From an uncultured Myxococcales bacterium (GTDB lineage Bacteria > Myxococcota_A > UBA9042): DNA of 64,000 nucleotides. The stretch covers positions 1 to 64,000 of the forward strand of contig CAIMEY010000088.1 in assembly GCA_903840165.1 (NCBI GenBank), written 5' to 3'. Both the position numbers and the translations under genes were made by a program. Below the pieces are notes generated by a model that was given only the letters and a program-made list of their open reading frames with translations, searched no databases and was not told the DNA's origin. Below are positions 8,735 through 17,334 of the stretch, one piece after another (the stretch's first letter is position 1; each line of letters starts with the position of its first letter).

Positions 8735-9133
8735 ATGCAATTGGATTCCAATCTTTTCGGCCAGCGGCTACAACTCCTCACAGGAACTGCCAAAGGTGGC
8801 GTGCGCGCTGCCTATGACGACGACTGGGAAGATGAAGACGAAGATTCGGACGACGACGACGCGGACTTCGACGACGACGACGACCTCGACGAGGAAGAAG
8901 ACGACGACGAGGACGAAGAAGTTGAAAAGGAACTGAATTTCGACGAGGACGACTTCCGCATTCGCGACGACGAAGACGAGGAGGAGACCGAGGGCGAGGC
9001 CGAAAAGGATGTCGACGAGGACCCCAAGCCCGCCAAGAAGGGCGATGAAGGGGAAGAGGACGACATTGACCTAGACGATATCGACGGCGACGAGGAAGAT
9101 GGCGACGACACCGACGAAAAGTGGTGGGATTAG
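8735..9133 (+). CDS. Highly acidic Asp/Glu-rich small protein
   Basis: A 132-aa protein with a short normal N-terminus (residues 1-26, including NLFGQRLQLL) followed by about 100 residues that are mostly Asp and Glu, ending in KWWD. Function unknown. GGAG lies six bases before the ATG at 8735. The DNA is rich in GAC/GAA triplets, so the protein might be a low-complexity expansion, but both a ribosome binding site and a non-repetitive start argue for a real gene. Such tails can bind cations or basic proteins such as histone-like or ribosomal proteins; this is inference. The reverse-strand Ser-rich frame is its shadow. Confidence 0.65.
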   Translation: MQLDSNLFGQRLQLLTGTAKGGVRAAYDDDWEDEDEDSDDDDADFDDDDDLDEEEDDDEDEEVEKELNFDEDDFRIRDDEDEEETEGEAEKDVDEDPKPAKKGDEGEEDDIDLDDIDGDEEDGDDTDEKWWD

Positions 9134-9743
9134 CCGCACTTTGCTGCGAGTAGTCCTGCTATCCCCCGGGTGATAGCCCAGCTTGTGCCGAACTTGGACT
9201 CTGGCGTTAGCGCCCACCCAGACGGCTTATGCTCGGTTTGTGCGAAGAATTCCCTGGGGCACGACAACCTGGGCTGGACAGGGGCCCCGCCGTAAGCTAC
9301 AAAGCGCCCCTGTTCCGGGACTTTGCGTCGCCTGCTCTCCGGCAGGGCGCAAGACATCCCTCCGATATTGCAGTCGAAAATCGTACATGAACCTGCGGCT
9401 AGGGAGCTTCGGCTCGCTCAGCTGTTGCGCGCAAGTTGATGGCGGCTCCGGCCGGCAACAAGGCGATGTTTCTACAAGCGTTTCGGCCGGGACGCTACAG
9501 TTCTGATGAACAATTTTCCGCTCGCCGGGGCCTCCCCTGCGAACAAAAGGCAATGTCATCGCGATGTTGCCAGGCCCCTCCCGCGACAGGCGGGGCCACA
9601 GTCCACGGGTTCAGCGGGGTTGCTGGGCCGCCGTGGGTGCCAGCTAGGCACGCAGTTGGAACTGAACGTCTTCGCTCCTGCGCGACGTCAATCCACGTGT
9701 TTGCGCTAGGTTTCTGCCACTGCCTTCCTCTAGAAGTCCTGCC
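9134..9743. other. 610-base region without a supported gene
   Basis: Several overlapping frames of about 100 residues occur on both strands, but none has a good ribosome binding site or protein-like composition. Two structured spots are visible: an imperfect hairpin around 9323-9352 (TTGCG...CGCAA with GC-rich inner arms) and an inverted repeat GGCCCC at 9573-9578 with GGGGCC at 9592-9597. The region may hold the acidic gene's terminator, the ctaB promoter, or an unrecognised RNA; I see no tRNA, tmRNA, SRP or RNase P signature. Confidence 0.4.
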
Positions 9744-10718
9744 TTGAGCGTCACCGTCCAACCTGCCAACGCCCACGCAATGACCGACCCGGTGACGCTG
9801 TCCTCGGGCGCGTTGGCGTCCGCGCGTCGGGCTGAACGCCTGCAGCCCGCCAGTGTGCTGGCGCGTATCCGTGGTCTGTTGGCCATGACGCGTCCGTCCG
9901 TTGTTTTCCTTGTTTTTTTCACGGGCTTGCCCGCCCTGGCCATCGAGGATCGCCATTGGCCCAGCGTTGGTCGTTCGGCGGCCCTTTTGCTCGGAATTGC
10001 CCTGATTGCCAGTGCCAGTTCCGTCTTTAATGCCTGGATCGAAAGGGAAAGCGACGCCCGCATGGCCCGCACCCAGGACCGTCCACTACCCACCGGGCTT
10101 ATCTCACCGCCCGTAGCGATGGTCTGGGGCAGCGTGCTGGCAGTGGCTGGACTCGCAATTCTGCAATGGCAGGGCGGCTTTCCCGGCATGATCGCCGGAG
10201 CCATCACGGTGGCCTTCTACGTCTTTGTCTACACGATCTGGCTTAAGCCCCGAACATCGCTAAACATTGTGATTGGCGGCGCTGCTGGAGCTGCCCCTCC
10301 GATCATCGTTGACGCAGCCTTACACGGTCGGGTTGGCCTGATGAGCCTGTCGCTTTTCGCCGTAGTCTTTCTGTGGACGCCGCCGCACTTCTGGGCGATC
10401 TCTTTGTTTCGCAAGGCAGATTATGTAAACGCTGGCTTTCCCATGCTGCCGATCACCCATGGCGATGAGGCGACGCGCCTGCGCATGGTCCTGTACGCCT
10501 TGTCGATCATTCCTTTTGCAATTCTGCCGACCTTAACCCACAACCTATCGGTGGCCTACGGCGTGTTCGCGATCGTGCTAGGCCTCTGGTTTGCCTGGAC
10601 CTGTGTCCGCCTGTTCCGTGGCCGAACCGACGCGCTGGCCAAACGCGCTTTTTTCGCCTCTTTGCTGTTTCTGCACCTCTTGTTCTCTGCTATGACGCTC
10701 GACTTGGCGCTAGGCTAA
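9744..10718 (+). CDS. ctaB: Protoheme IX farnesyltransferase (heme O synthase)
   Basis: A UbiA-superfamily membrane prenyltransferase that converts heme B to heme O for heme-copper oxidases. The family signature runs from N96 (NAWIERESDARM) into ARTQDRPLPTG at residues 108-118, giving the Asp-rich prenyl-diphosphate site. A second polar loop HGDEATRLRMVLY and about nine hydrophobic helices fit the family. The frame begins with TTG at 9744 (324 aa); an ATG at 9780 (312 aa) is an alternative. It is the first gene of the caa3 oxidase block and probably supplies its heme. No ctaA (heme A synthase) is visible in the window. Confidence 0.93.
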   Translation: MSVTVQPANAHAMTDPVTLSSGALASARRAERLQPASVLARIRGLLAMTRPSVVFLVFFTGLPALAIEDRHWPSVGRSAALLLGIALIASASSVFNAWIERESDARMARTQDRPLPTGLISPPVAMVWGSVLAVAGLAILQWQGGFPGMIAGAITVAFYVFVYTIWLKPRTSLNIVIGGAAGAAPPIIVDAALHGRVGLMSLSLFAVVFLWTPPHFWAISLFRKADYVNAGFPMLPITHGDEATRLRMVLYALSIIPFAILPTLTHNLSVAYGVFAIVLGLWFAWTCVRLFRGRTDALAKRAFFASLLFLHLLFSAMTLDLALG

Positions 10719-10905
10719 GGCTGCGTCTGATTCTGTCGCCGCGCCCCGACCGCGCTGGCCCCAGTAACGGCCTCAGGTGCCGATCTGCTGACCGATACTG
10801 CAAGTGCCTGACATAAAACTGATACTGACTTGAACCCAGGGGCTGACTCACACAGCCACGACCGCTGCCCGGCGCCTCGCCTGCGCCTCGCAAGGACCGT
10901 CACGC

Positions 10906-12093
10906 ATGAACATCGATTTCCAAGCGTTCCGCCGAATCCCGTTGGCTAAACGCGCAATTGCGCGAGCCTTCAATGGCTCGATCCTGCCCGCGGCTGCCCA
11001 GCTACTGCCCCTGGTCCTGCTGGCGATCGCGTTCGCCTTGACCGGCTGCGACGAGGCGCACCCCCGCAGCACCATGGTGCCGGTGGCTGACTCGGGCTCG
11101 ATCAGCCAGTGGTTCTACAACCTGCTGTTTTGGCTCGACGCGATCATCCTGGTGATTGTCGTCAGTGTGTGGGCGTTGGCGCTGGTCAAGTTTCGCGCCA
11201 AGGCCGGCGACACGACGGAACCTCCGCAATCCTTTGGTGATATGCGCCTCGAAGTGGCCTGGACGGTCCTGCCGACGCTGATCGTCCTCGGCGTCACGGT
11301 TCCCACCTTAGGTGGCGTGTTCGAGCTGGCCCGCAAGCCCGATATCAACCAAAATATCATTGAGATCGACGTCACCGGCAAGCAGTGGTGGTGGGAGTTT
11401 GACTACATCAAGGCCGGTCTGACCGGCGACAACGGTGCGGTCATCAACACGGCCAATGAAGTCCACGTCGAGGTGGGCACCCAGGTGGTCATGCACATGA
11501 CTTCCTCTGACGTTATCCACTCTTGGTGGATTCCCCGCGTCGGCGGCAAGCGCGATGCCACGCCAGGTCGTACCCAGCCCTTCTACTTCAAGCCGAATCA
11601 AGTGGGCGTATTTGAAGGACAATGTGCTGAACTCTGCGGTTCCAGCCATGCCTTGATGGGCACGCGGCTCTTTGTCCATCCCAAGGACAAAGCGGTGCAA
11701 ATCAACGAAGGCGGCAAGCCTATCACCTTGGAACCTTACAAAGATTGGGTCAGCCATGTCCGTACGGCCGCCGCCAAACCGCAAGCGTCGGTCGAAGCCG
11801 GCGCCAAGGTGTTTGAGAAGAAGTGCACGGCCTGCCACGTGATTCAGTTTGCCGATCCCGAACTAAAGGGCTTTGCCATGGCGCAGCGCAGCCCGAGCTC
11901 AGGCCCCAACCTAACCCACGTTGGCTCGCGCACCCATATTGCCGCACGAACCCTTGAGAATACGCCGGAAAACATCGTCAAGTGGGTCAAAGACCCGCAG
12001 AGCGTCAAGCCAGGCGCCAAGATGATCGTCCCCGGCGGCATTACGGACGAAGAGGCCAAGGCCGTCGCGGCTTTCCTTACCAGTCTCAAGTAG
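10906..12093 (+). CDS. ctaC: Cytochrome c oxidase subunit II with fused cytochrome c domain (caa3 type)
   Basis: The CuA-bearing subunit of a caa3-type oxidase, fused to the cytochrome c that feeds it. A lipobox (ALTGC, Cys48) suggests a lipid-anchored N-terminus, followed by two transmembrane helices (about 68-95 and 115-135). CuA ligands are H205, C240, E242 (carbonyl), C244, H248 and M251, after the aromatic QWWWEF region. A C-type heme motif CTACH lies at 307-311 with a likely axial Met in PGAKM at 373. The 395-aa length matches caa3 subunit II. It is followed by ctaD after about 110 bases. GATACTG occurs twice, 27 bases apart, in the leader (near 10793 and 10820). Confidence 0.96.
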   Translation: MNIDFQAFRRIPLAKRAIARAFNGSILPAAAQLLPLVLLAIAFALTGCDEAHPRSTMVPVADSGSISQWFYNLLFWLDAIILVIVVSVWALALVKFRAKAGDTTEPPQSFGDMRLEVAWTVLPTLIVLGVTVPTLGGVFELARKPDINQNIIEIDVTGKQWWWEFDYIKAGLTGDNGAVINTANEVHVEVGTQVVMHMTSSDVIHSWWIPRVGGKRDATPGRTQPFYFKPNQVGVFEGQCAELCGSSHALMGTRLFVHPKDKAVQINEGGKPITLEPYKDWVSHVRTAAAKPQASVEAGAKVFEKKCTACHVIQFADPELKGFAMAQRSPSSGPNLTHVGSRTHIAARTLENTPENIVKWVKDPQSVKPGAKMIVPGGITDEEAKAVAAFLTSLK

Positions 12094-12202
12094 TTTCCGT
12101 GCCTGACCACGTTGAGCAGGCTCGTTGAAGTTTTCCGCAGCGTCTCCCGGCCCAAGATCGTTTTCGCAGCCGGAGTTTCCTTTTGATTCGGAGCACCTGA
12201 CC

Positions 12203-14050
12203 ATGGCATCCATCGCGGATTTCGCGGGCGTCCCCAAGCCTGTGTACCACCAGGACCGACCGAGCCTGTACGGCGTCAAGGACTGGCTAACCACCGTTGA
12301 TCACAAGAAGATCGGCATCCTGTACGGTGCCGCTGGCTTGTTCTATATGCTCGTCGGTGGCTTAGAAGCGCTGCTCATGCGTCTGCAATTGGCCAAGCCG
12401 GACCAGCACTTGTTCGTCGGCGACACCTTCAATGGCCTGGTGACGATGCACGCCACCACCATGGTGTTCCTCGCCGTCATGCCGATGATCGCCGGTTTTT
12501 CCAACTATTTCGTGCCCTTGATGATCGGCGCTCGCGACGTGGCCTTCCCGCGCCTCAACGCCTTTTCCTGGTGGACCTTCTTCTTTGGCTCGCTGGTGCT
12601 GAACTCGTCGCTGCTGTTCGTGCAGGAGTTTCCCTCCGCCGGTTGGTTCGCGTATGCCCCGCTAACGACAAAGGATTTCCACCCCGATATGGCGATGGAC
12701 TTCTGGTGGGCCGGCCTAACGATGCTCGCCATCTCGTCGATGGTCGCCGGCGTCAACTTTGTGGTGACCATCCTCAACATGCGCGCCCCCGGCATGACCC
12801 TGATGCGCGTGCCCGTGCTGACGTGGATGATGTTGGTGATTCAGGTGTTGCTGGCCTTCTCCTTTCCGCCCATTACCGTCGGCATCATCTTTTTGGCCCT
12901 CGATCGCACCTTTGGCACCGTGTTCTACAAGACCGCCATGGGCGGCGATCCGCAGCTGTGGCAGCACCTGTTCTGGCTATTTGGCCACCCGGAAGTCTAT
13001 GTTTTGATTCTGCCTTCCATGGGCATGGTCTCTGAGATTCTGCCGGTCTTTGCCCGTCGCCCGCTCTTTGGCCAGCACGCGGTCATTTTCTCCGGTGTTT
13101 TCATCGGCTTTGTCGGCTTTGGCGTCTGGGGCCACCACATGTTCACCACCGGCATGGGGCCCATTGCCGATGCCGCTTTTGCCTCAACGACCGCCCTCAT
13201 CGCCATACCGACCGGCGTCAAAATCTTCAACTGGCTCGGCACCTTATGGAACGCCAAGCTAACCTTTCCTACGGCCATGCTGTTCGCGGTGTCCTTCATT
13301 CCGATGTTCACCATCGGCGGCCTTTCCGGCCTCATGCACGCCAGCCCGCCCTTGGACTTGCAGCAGCACAATTCCTACTTTGTTGTTGCGCACTTTCACT
13401 ATGTTCTGGTCGGTGGTGCCCTACAGGGTCTGTTCGCCGGCTTTTACTTCTACCTGCCCAAGATTACAGGTCGAATGCTCGATGAAACCCTGGGAAAGAT
13501 TCACTTTTGGCTCTTTCTTATCGGCTTTAACCTGACCTTCTTCCCCATGCACATGCTCGGCAACAACGGCATGCCCCGCCGCATCTACACGTATCCGGCC
13601 GATGCGGGCTGGAATACCGAGAACCTCATCGCCACCATCGGCGTTTTCTTCATGACTGCAGGCACTTTGGTCTTTGCGTACAACGTCATCGTCAACTGGC
13701 GCAAAGGCAAGCTGGCCGGCAATGACCCGTGGGACGCTAACACCTTGGAATGGCTGACAACTTCGCCGCCGCCCCTGCACAACTTCGACTTTACGCCCAC
13801 GACCTTGTCGGAACGCCCGCTTTGGGACCACAAGTACACGCCCGGCCTGGAGATTCCGGTGCCGACCACGGCCGAAGAGATTCACATGCCCTCGCCGTCG
13901 TGGAAGCCGATGTGGGTCAGTTCCTTCATTCTCCTCATCATCATTGGTCTTTTGCTCTACAACTTGGTGCCCTTTGCCTGGACGCTTAGCGTCGTTGGCG
14001 CCCTGGGCATCATCGGCAGTGTGTACGCTTGGGTGACCGAACCGGTCTAG
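12203..14050 (+). CDS. ctaD: Cytochrome c oxidase subunit I
   Basis: The catalytic subunit, holding heme a and the heme a3-CuB centre where oxygen is reduced. From the ATG at 12203 (615 aa, GGAG upstream) the low-spin heme His is in TMHATTMVF (about residue 83). CuB ligands are in HPEVYVLILP (262-271, with the His-Tyr crosslink pair) and HH at 311-312. The heme a3/a His pair lies in VVAHFHYVL. Twelve or more hydrophobic helices are present. The frame could start 26 codons earlier, but that stretch is unlike the family. The next gene, ctaE, begins 81 bases downstream. Confidence 0.97.
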   Translation: MASIADFAGVPKPVYHQDRPSLYGVKDWLTTVDHKKIGILYGAAGLFYMLVGGLEALLMRLQLAKPDQHLFVGDTFNGLVTMHATTMVFLAVMPMIAGFSNYFVPLMIGARDVAFPRLNAFSWWTFFFGSLVLNSSLLFVQEFPSAGWFAYAPLTTKDFHPDMAMDFWWAGLTMLAISSMVAGVNFVVTILNMRAPGMTLMRVPVLTWMMLVIQVLLAFSFPPITVGIIFLALDRTFGTVFYKTAMGGDPQLWQHLFWLFGHPEVYVLILPSMGMVSEILPVFARRPLFGQHAVIFSGVFIGFVGFGVWGHHMFTTGMGPIADAAFASTTALIAIPTGVKIFNWLGTLWNAKLTFPTAMLFAVSFIPMFTIGGLSGLMHASPPLDLQQHNSYFVVAHFHYVLVGGALQGLFAGFYFYLPKITGRMLDETLGKIHFWLFLIGFNLTFFPMHMLGNNGMPRRIYTYPADAGWNTENLIATIGVFFMTAGTLVFAYNVIVNWRKGKLAGNDPWDANTLEWLTTSPPPLHNFDFTPTTLSERPLWDHKYTPGLEIPVPTTAEEIHMPSPSWKPMWVSSFILLIIIGLLLYNLVPFAWTLSVVGALGIIGSVYAWVTEPV

Positions 14051-14131
14051 ACCCAAATGCCGGCTTTCCGCTGGCTGCACGCTTGGTTATACATTTGCCG
14101 CCTGTCTCTTTCCTTTGTCCTGAGGTCCTCC

Positions 14132-14773
14132 ATGTCCGCGCCGACCGCAGAATTGCTTGAAGCCGCCCCCGATCACGGGCACCACCAGACCGTTGAGAAC
14201 AATTTCCTCGGCTTGCCGAACATCAAGCTCGCCATGTGGGCCTTTCTCGGCTCTGAGTGCATGTTCTTTGGCTCACTGATTGGCACCTATTTCTTCTATC
14301 ATGACCATAGCTTGGGCGGCCCGCTGCCCCAGGATGTGTTCAGCCTCAACATCACGTCGATTTCGACCTTCCTGCTGCTGACGTCGTCGCTGACCATGGC
14401 GCTGGCCGTCGATTCGATGAAGCAGAATCGCTTTCCCCCAGCGGTCAAGTACATCCTGACCACCGCCGCCTTGGGAGCCGCTTTTGTCGGATTTCAGATC
14501 TACGAATTCAGTGAATTCGTTCTGGAAAAGCACCTGACACCGCAGACTTCGCTGTTCGGTTCCACCTTCTTTATCATGACCGGATTTCACGGTGCCCACG
14601 TCACCGTCGGCGTGATCTGGCTGCTGATGATGGCGGCCCTGATTTCCAAGAAGAAACTGGTGCCCGGCCGCGAAGCGACCAACGTCGAAGTCATGGGCTT
14701 GTACTGGCACTTCGTTGACATTGTTTGGATCGTGATCTTCACGTTCGTCTACCTCTTGGAGTTCATCAAATGA
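14132..14773 (+). CDS. ctaE: Cytochrome c oxidase subunit III
   Basis: An integral membrane subunit that stabilises subunit I and lines an oxygen path. The 213-aa protein has helices with LGSECMFFGSLIGTYFFY (a typical first-helix signature), GFHGAHVTVGVIWLLM (conserved HGxHVxxG) and a final YWHFVDIVWIVIF segment, all diagnostic of the CoxC family. The ATG at 14132 is preceded by GAGG and is preferred over upstream starts that would add a non-family leader. The stop codon overlaps the start of the next gene (ATGA at 14770), so the two are translationally coupled. Confidence 0.96.
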   Translation: MSAPTAELLEAAPDHGHHQTVENNFLGLPNIKLAMWAFLGSECMFFGSLIGTYFFYHDHSLGGPLPQDVFSLNITSISTFLLLTSSLTMALAVDSMKQNRFPPAVKYILTTAALGAAFVGFQIYEFSEFVLEKHLTPQTSLFGSTFFIMTGFHGAHVTVGVIWLLMMAALISKKKLVPGREATNVEVMGLYWHFVDIVWIVIFTFVYLLEFIK

Positions 14774-15534
14774 GCCATGCGCACACCGAGGACCAGGCCC
14801 AATCGGCGCCGCATTCGCACAAGAAGCACTACCTGATCATTGCCGCCATCCTGACGGTGGTGACGGGCATTGAGCTGGGCATTCCTTTCCTCAAGAATGT
14901 CCCAAGCATATGGGTACCCTTCCAGCCCGTCTGGGTGCCGCTGCTGCTGCTGCTGTCGGTCGGCAAGTTTGGCGCTGTAGTCGGCGAATTCATGCACTTG
15001 CGGCAGGATCGCTCGATTTTCAAGATCCTCTTCATCTCACCCCTCGCCCTGGCGCTGCTGTGCCTGACGACGGTCACCCTCATGTCAATCGTGCACTTTG
15101 AGCCGTTTGGCAAAGGCTATGCGGCGACAGCAGTTGACCTGCGCAATGGCTATACGCCGCCTAGCGACGGGCCCAAGTGCGATCCGCCTCTGCCGGACGA
15201 TCAGTTCAAGGCCGCCTACGCCAAGGCAGAGGGCGCTGGCTTTGAGACCGGCAAGAAGATTTTCGGCGAGAAATGCGTGGCTTGCCATGGACCTGCCGGC
15301 GGTGGTATGCCCAATCTCGGCTTGAACCTGACCGATACTTGCTACAAGTACGGCGGCACGTTCAAGGATTTGTACCAAACCGTGGCGCTGGGCCGGGCCG
15401 ATGGCCGTATGCCGTCTCAGGCAGCAGCGCTTAAGAGCGAAGAAATTCGCCAAGTTGCCTACTTCGTACGCAGCCTGCGCGGCAAGAATGTCCCCGGAGG
15501 CCAGCCCTGCGTCGGTGAGCCGGCCAAGGACTGA
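14770..15534 (+). CDS. ctaF: Cytochrome c oxidase subunit IV fused to a cytochrome c domain
   Basis: The first part resembles prokaryotic oxidase subunit IV: a His-rich N-terminus (HSHKKHYL) and three hydrophobic helices (about 20-36, 53-73 and 84-105), including FMHLRQDRS. It continues into a soluble domain with a C-type heme motif CVACHG (Cys169, Cys172, His173) and a likely axial Met in GRMPSQ. The 254-aa length is far above the usual 90-110 aa of subunit IV. Since ctaC also ends in a cytochrome c, this oxidase would carry two tethered cytochromes. It starts inside the ATGA overlap with ctaE. Confidence 0.9.
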   Translation: MSHAHTEDQAQSAPHSHKKHYLIIAAILTVVTGIELGIPFLKNVPSIWVPFQPVWVPLLLLLSVGKFGAVVGEFMHLRQDRSIFKILFISPLALALLCLTTVTLMSIVHFEPFGKGYAATAVDLRNGYTPPSDGPKCDPPLPDDQFKAAYAKAEGAGFETGKKIFGEKCVACHGPAGGGMPNLGLNLTDTCYKYGGTFKDLYQTVALGRADGRMPSQAAALKSEEIRQVAYFVRSLRGKNVPGGQPCVGEPAKD

Positions 15535-15665
15535 CCGCGCGGAAAGGAAGGCACTTCATGTGCCAAAGCCCCCTGCAAAAGCCTGATCGTACAGCCCAAC
15601 CGCTGCTTTCTGTGCGGGCAATTCCTTCTTCGGAGGGCGTGCGGCCTGAGGTCAGGAACCTACTG

Positions 15666-16685
15666 ATGCCCAGCCGCCGCCGATTGCCTGGGCAACTCGC
15701 TATCTTCACGACATTTTTGTTGATGCTGCTGGCGGTTTCGCCCTCGGCCTGGGCGCATACCGGCCTTGGACCCTTGAAACCGTCAGGGGAATTCGACTGG
15801 CAGGGCGTCGGCGCTTGGTACCAATGGGATTTTCACCCCAGCATCATCATCGGCATTACGGTGCTGACCACCCTGTATTCCTTGGGTAATACCGTGTGGC
15901 GGCGCAAGTACGGCTGGAGCGATCAGCCGGCCACGCGCATCCAAGTCGGCCTGTTCACCGGGGCGATGCTGCTGCTGTTCTTTTCCCTTGACGGGCCTCT
16001 GCACCACTTGGCCGACCAATTGCTGTTTTCAGCCCATATGTTGCAGCACATGATCCTGCAGCTGATTTGGGCACCGATGCTGGTCTTGGCCGTGCCCTCG
16101 TGGCTGTGGACTGCCGTGCTGGTGCGCCCCAAACGCATCGCGCCAATCGCAAAACTGCTGACAAGACCAGCGGTTGCCTTTCTGCTCTACCAAGGCGTCA
16201 TCGGCGGTTGGCACGTTCCGTGGATGTACAATCTGGCCCTGACTCAGCATAATATGCATATTGTCCAGCACTTGCTGTTCATGTCGACAGCCGTCATCAC
16301 TTGGCTGGTCGTGCTGGCCCCCGAGCCGTCTCTGGCTGCCAGCCACCCTCAGCGAATGGTGTTTATTTTCGGCCATATGGCTGCAATGAAGCTCCTGGGG
16401 CTGATCATCAGCCTGTCCGACCACGTGCTATACACGTTCTATGCCACCAAGCCCCAAGTCTTTGGTTTGAATGCGTTAGGCGATCAGCAGCTTGGCGGTA
16501 TGTTCATGTGGCTGCCGGGAGGCAGTGTTCTGTGGCTGGGACTAGGCCGTATCTGGTGGAATTGGCTAAAGAAAGGCACACCGCCGCGCGGGATGACGGG
16601 CATTGCTTCCCTGGACGCCGCCCGCATGGCGCAGAAAGCCAGCGTGCAAGCCATGGCCGAACCGGCAACGGATGCGCCAGAATAG
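15666..16685 (+). CDS. ctaG: Cytochrome c oxidase assembly factor CtaG (caa3 type)
   Basis: A polytopic membrane protein of the CtaG_caa3 family, needed for caa3 oxidase maturation in other bacteria. It has an N-terminal hydrophobic leader (residues 8-30, ending AWAHTG) and about six further helices. His-rich sites SAHMLQHMILQL, NMHIVQHLLFM and HMAAMKLLG are characteristic. The ATG at 15666 has AGGAA eight bases upstream; a start at 15558 would add 36 residues lacking family features. It lies 131 bases after the subunit IV gene. Confidence in family membership is high; the exact role is by analogy with Bacillus. Confidence 0.88.
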   Translation: MPSRRRLPGQLAIFTTFLLMLLAVSPSAWAHTGLGPLKPSGEFDWQGVGAWYQWDFHPSIIIGITVLTTLYSLGNTVWRRKYGWSDQPATRIQVGLFTGAMLLLFFSLDGPLHHLADQLLFSAHMLQHMILQLIWAPMLVLAVPSWLWTAVLVRPKRIAPIAKLLTRPAVAFLLYQGVIGGWHVPWMYNLALTQHNMHIVQHLLFMSTAVITWLVVLAPEPSLAASHPQRMVFIFGHMAAMKLLGLIISLSDHVLYTFYATKPQVFGLNALGDQQLGGMFMWLPGGSVLWLGLGRIWWNWLKKGTPPRGMTGIASLDAARMAQKASVQAMAEPATDAPE

Positions 16686-16703
16686 GCTGTTTTGATGGGT
16701 TTT

Positions 16704-16726
16704 TCGCCTCACCCGACCCGAGGCGA
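16704..16726. other. 7-base inverted repeat between ctaG and the FixH-like gene
   Basis: TCGCCTC (16704-16710) and GAGGCGA (16720-16726) form a perfect seven-base-pair stem with a nine-base loop. No T-tract follows on the plus strand, so it is a weak terminator at best. It sits just before the ribosome binding site of the next gene and might tune expression inside the cluster. Confidence 0.35.
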
Positions 16727-16740
16727 CGAGGTAGGCAGCG

Positions 16741-17334
16741 ATGACGGCATTCAGGCTTAAATCTAGGCACTTAGCTCTTGTCACGGCCCTAGGGGCAGCG
16801 CTGCTGGCCACGGCTTGTGAGAAGTCCGCCGAACCGGCAAAGCCTGATCAGCCGGTCACAACACCGCAATCGCCTGTGCCCCAAGTGCAAATACCGCAGG
16901 CGCAGTTGCCGCCCTTGCCGCAAATGCCGACGCCGACCAGCGCCATCGCCGATTTCCCCGACAAGCCGACGGTTGAGCAGAGTGACGGCAATTTGCTGTT
17001 GCGTTGCAAGGGAATAGGTGGACGATACAATTTTGAACTGCGTACGCGGGTCCCCAAGATCGGCGAGCTGTTCACCGTGACGTCGCGCGTGTTTGATGCA
17101 CAGGGGCACGCCGCCGGACAGGGGGATTTCAGCGTCGACGCGACCATGCCCGACCACGGCCATGGCATGATGACGCAGCCTACGCATAAGTCTACAATTT
17201 CAGGTACTTGGCGTTCCGAAGGCCTAAAACTTCACATGCCGGGGCACTGGCAAATCGTCGCCAACTTTGAATCGGCTGAGGCCCGGGACACCTGTCGCTT
17301 TGATTGGCAACAGTCGGGCGAGGCCACGCCATGA
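16741..17334 (+). CDS. FixH/YtkA-like lipoprotein
   Basis: A 197-aa lipoprotein with signal peptide and lipobox LLATAC (Cys26), then a Pro/Gln-rich linker (about 35-65). A beta-rich domain from about residue 70 carries MPDHGHGMMTQP and later LHMPGHWQI. These His/Met segments are typical of YtkA/FixH-like proteins that accompany copper oxidases, where they may bind copper or aid assembly; this role is inferred from the family and from the position between ctaG and the peroxidase-like gene. Its stop overlaps the start of the next gene (ATGA at 17331). Confidence 0.75.
   Translation: MTAFRLKSRHLALVTALGAALLATACEKSAEPAKPDQPVTTPQSPVPQVQIPQAQLPPLPQMPTPTSAIADFPDKPTVEQSDGNLLLRCKGIGGRYNFELRTRVPKIGELFTVTSRVFDAQGHAAGQGDFSVDATMPDHGHGMMTQPTHKSTISGTWRSEGLKLHMPGHWQIVANFESAEARDTCRFDWQQSGEATP

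Noticed and set aside
8812..9111. 99-aa nearly pure Ser frame on the minus strand
   Set aside because: It is the reverse reading of the Asp/Glu triplets of the acidic gene.
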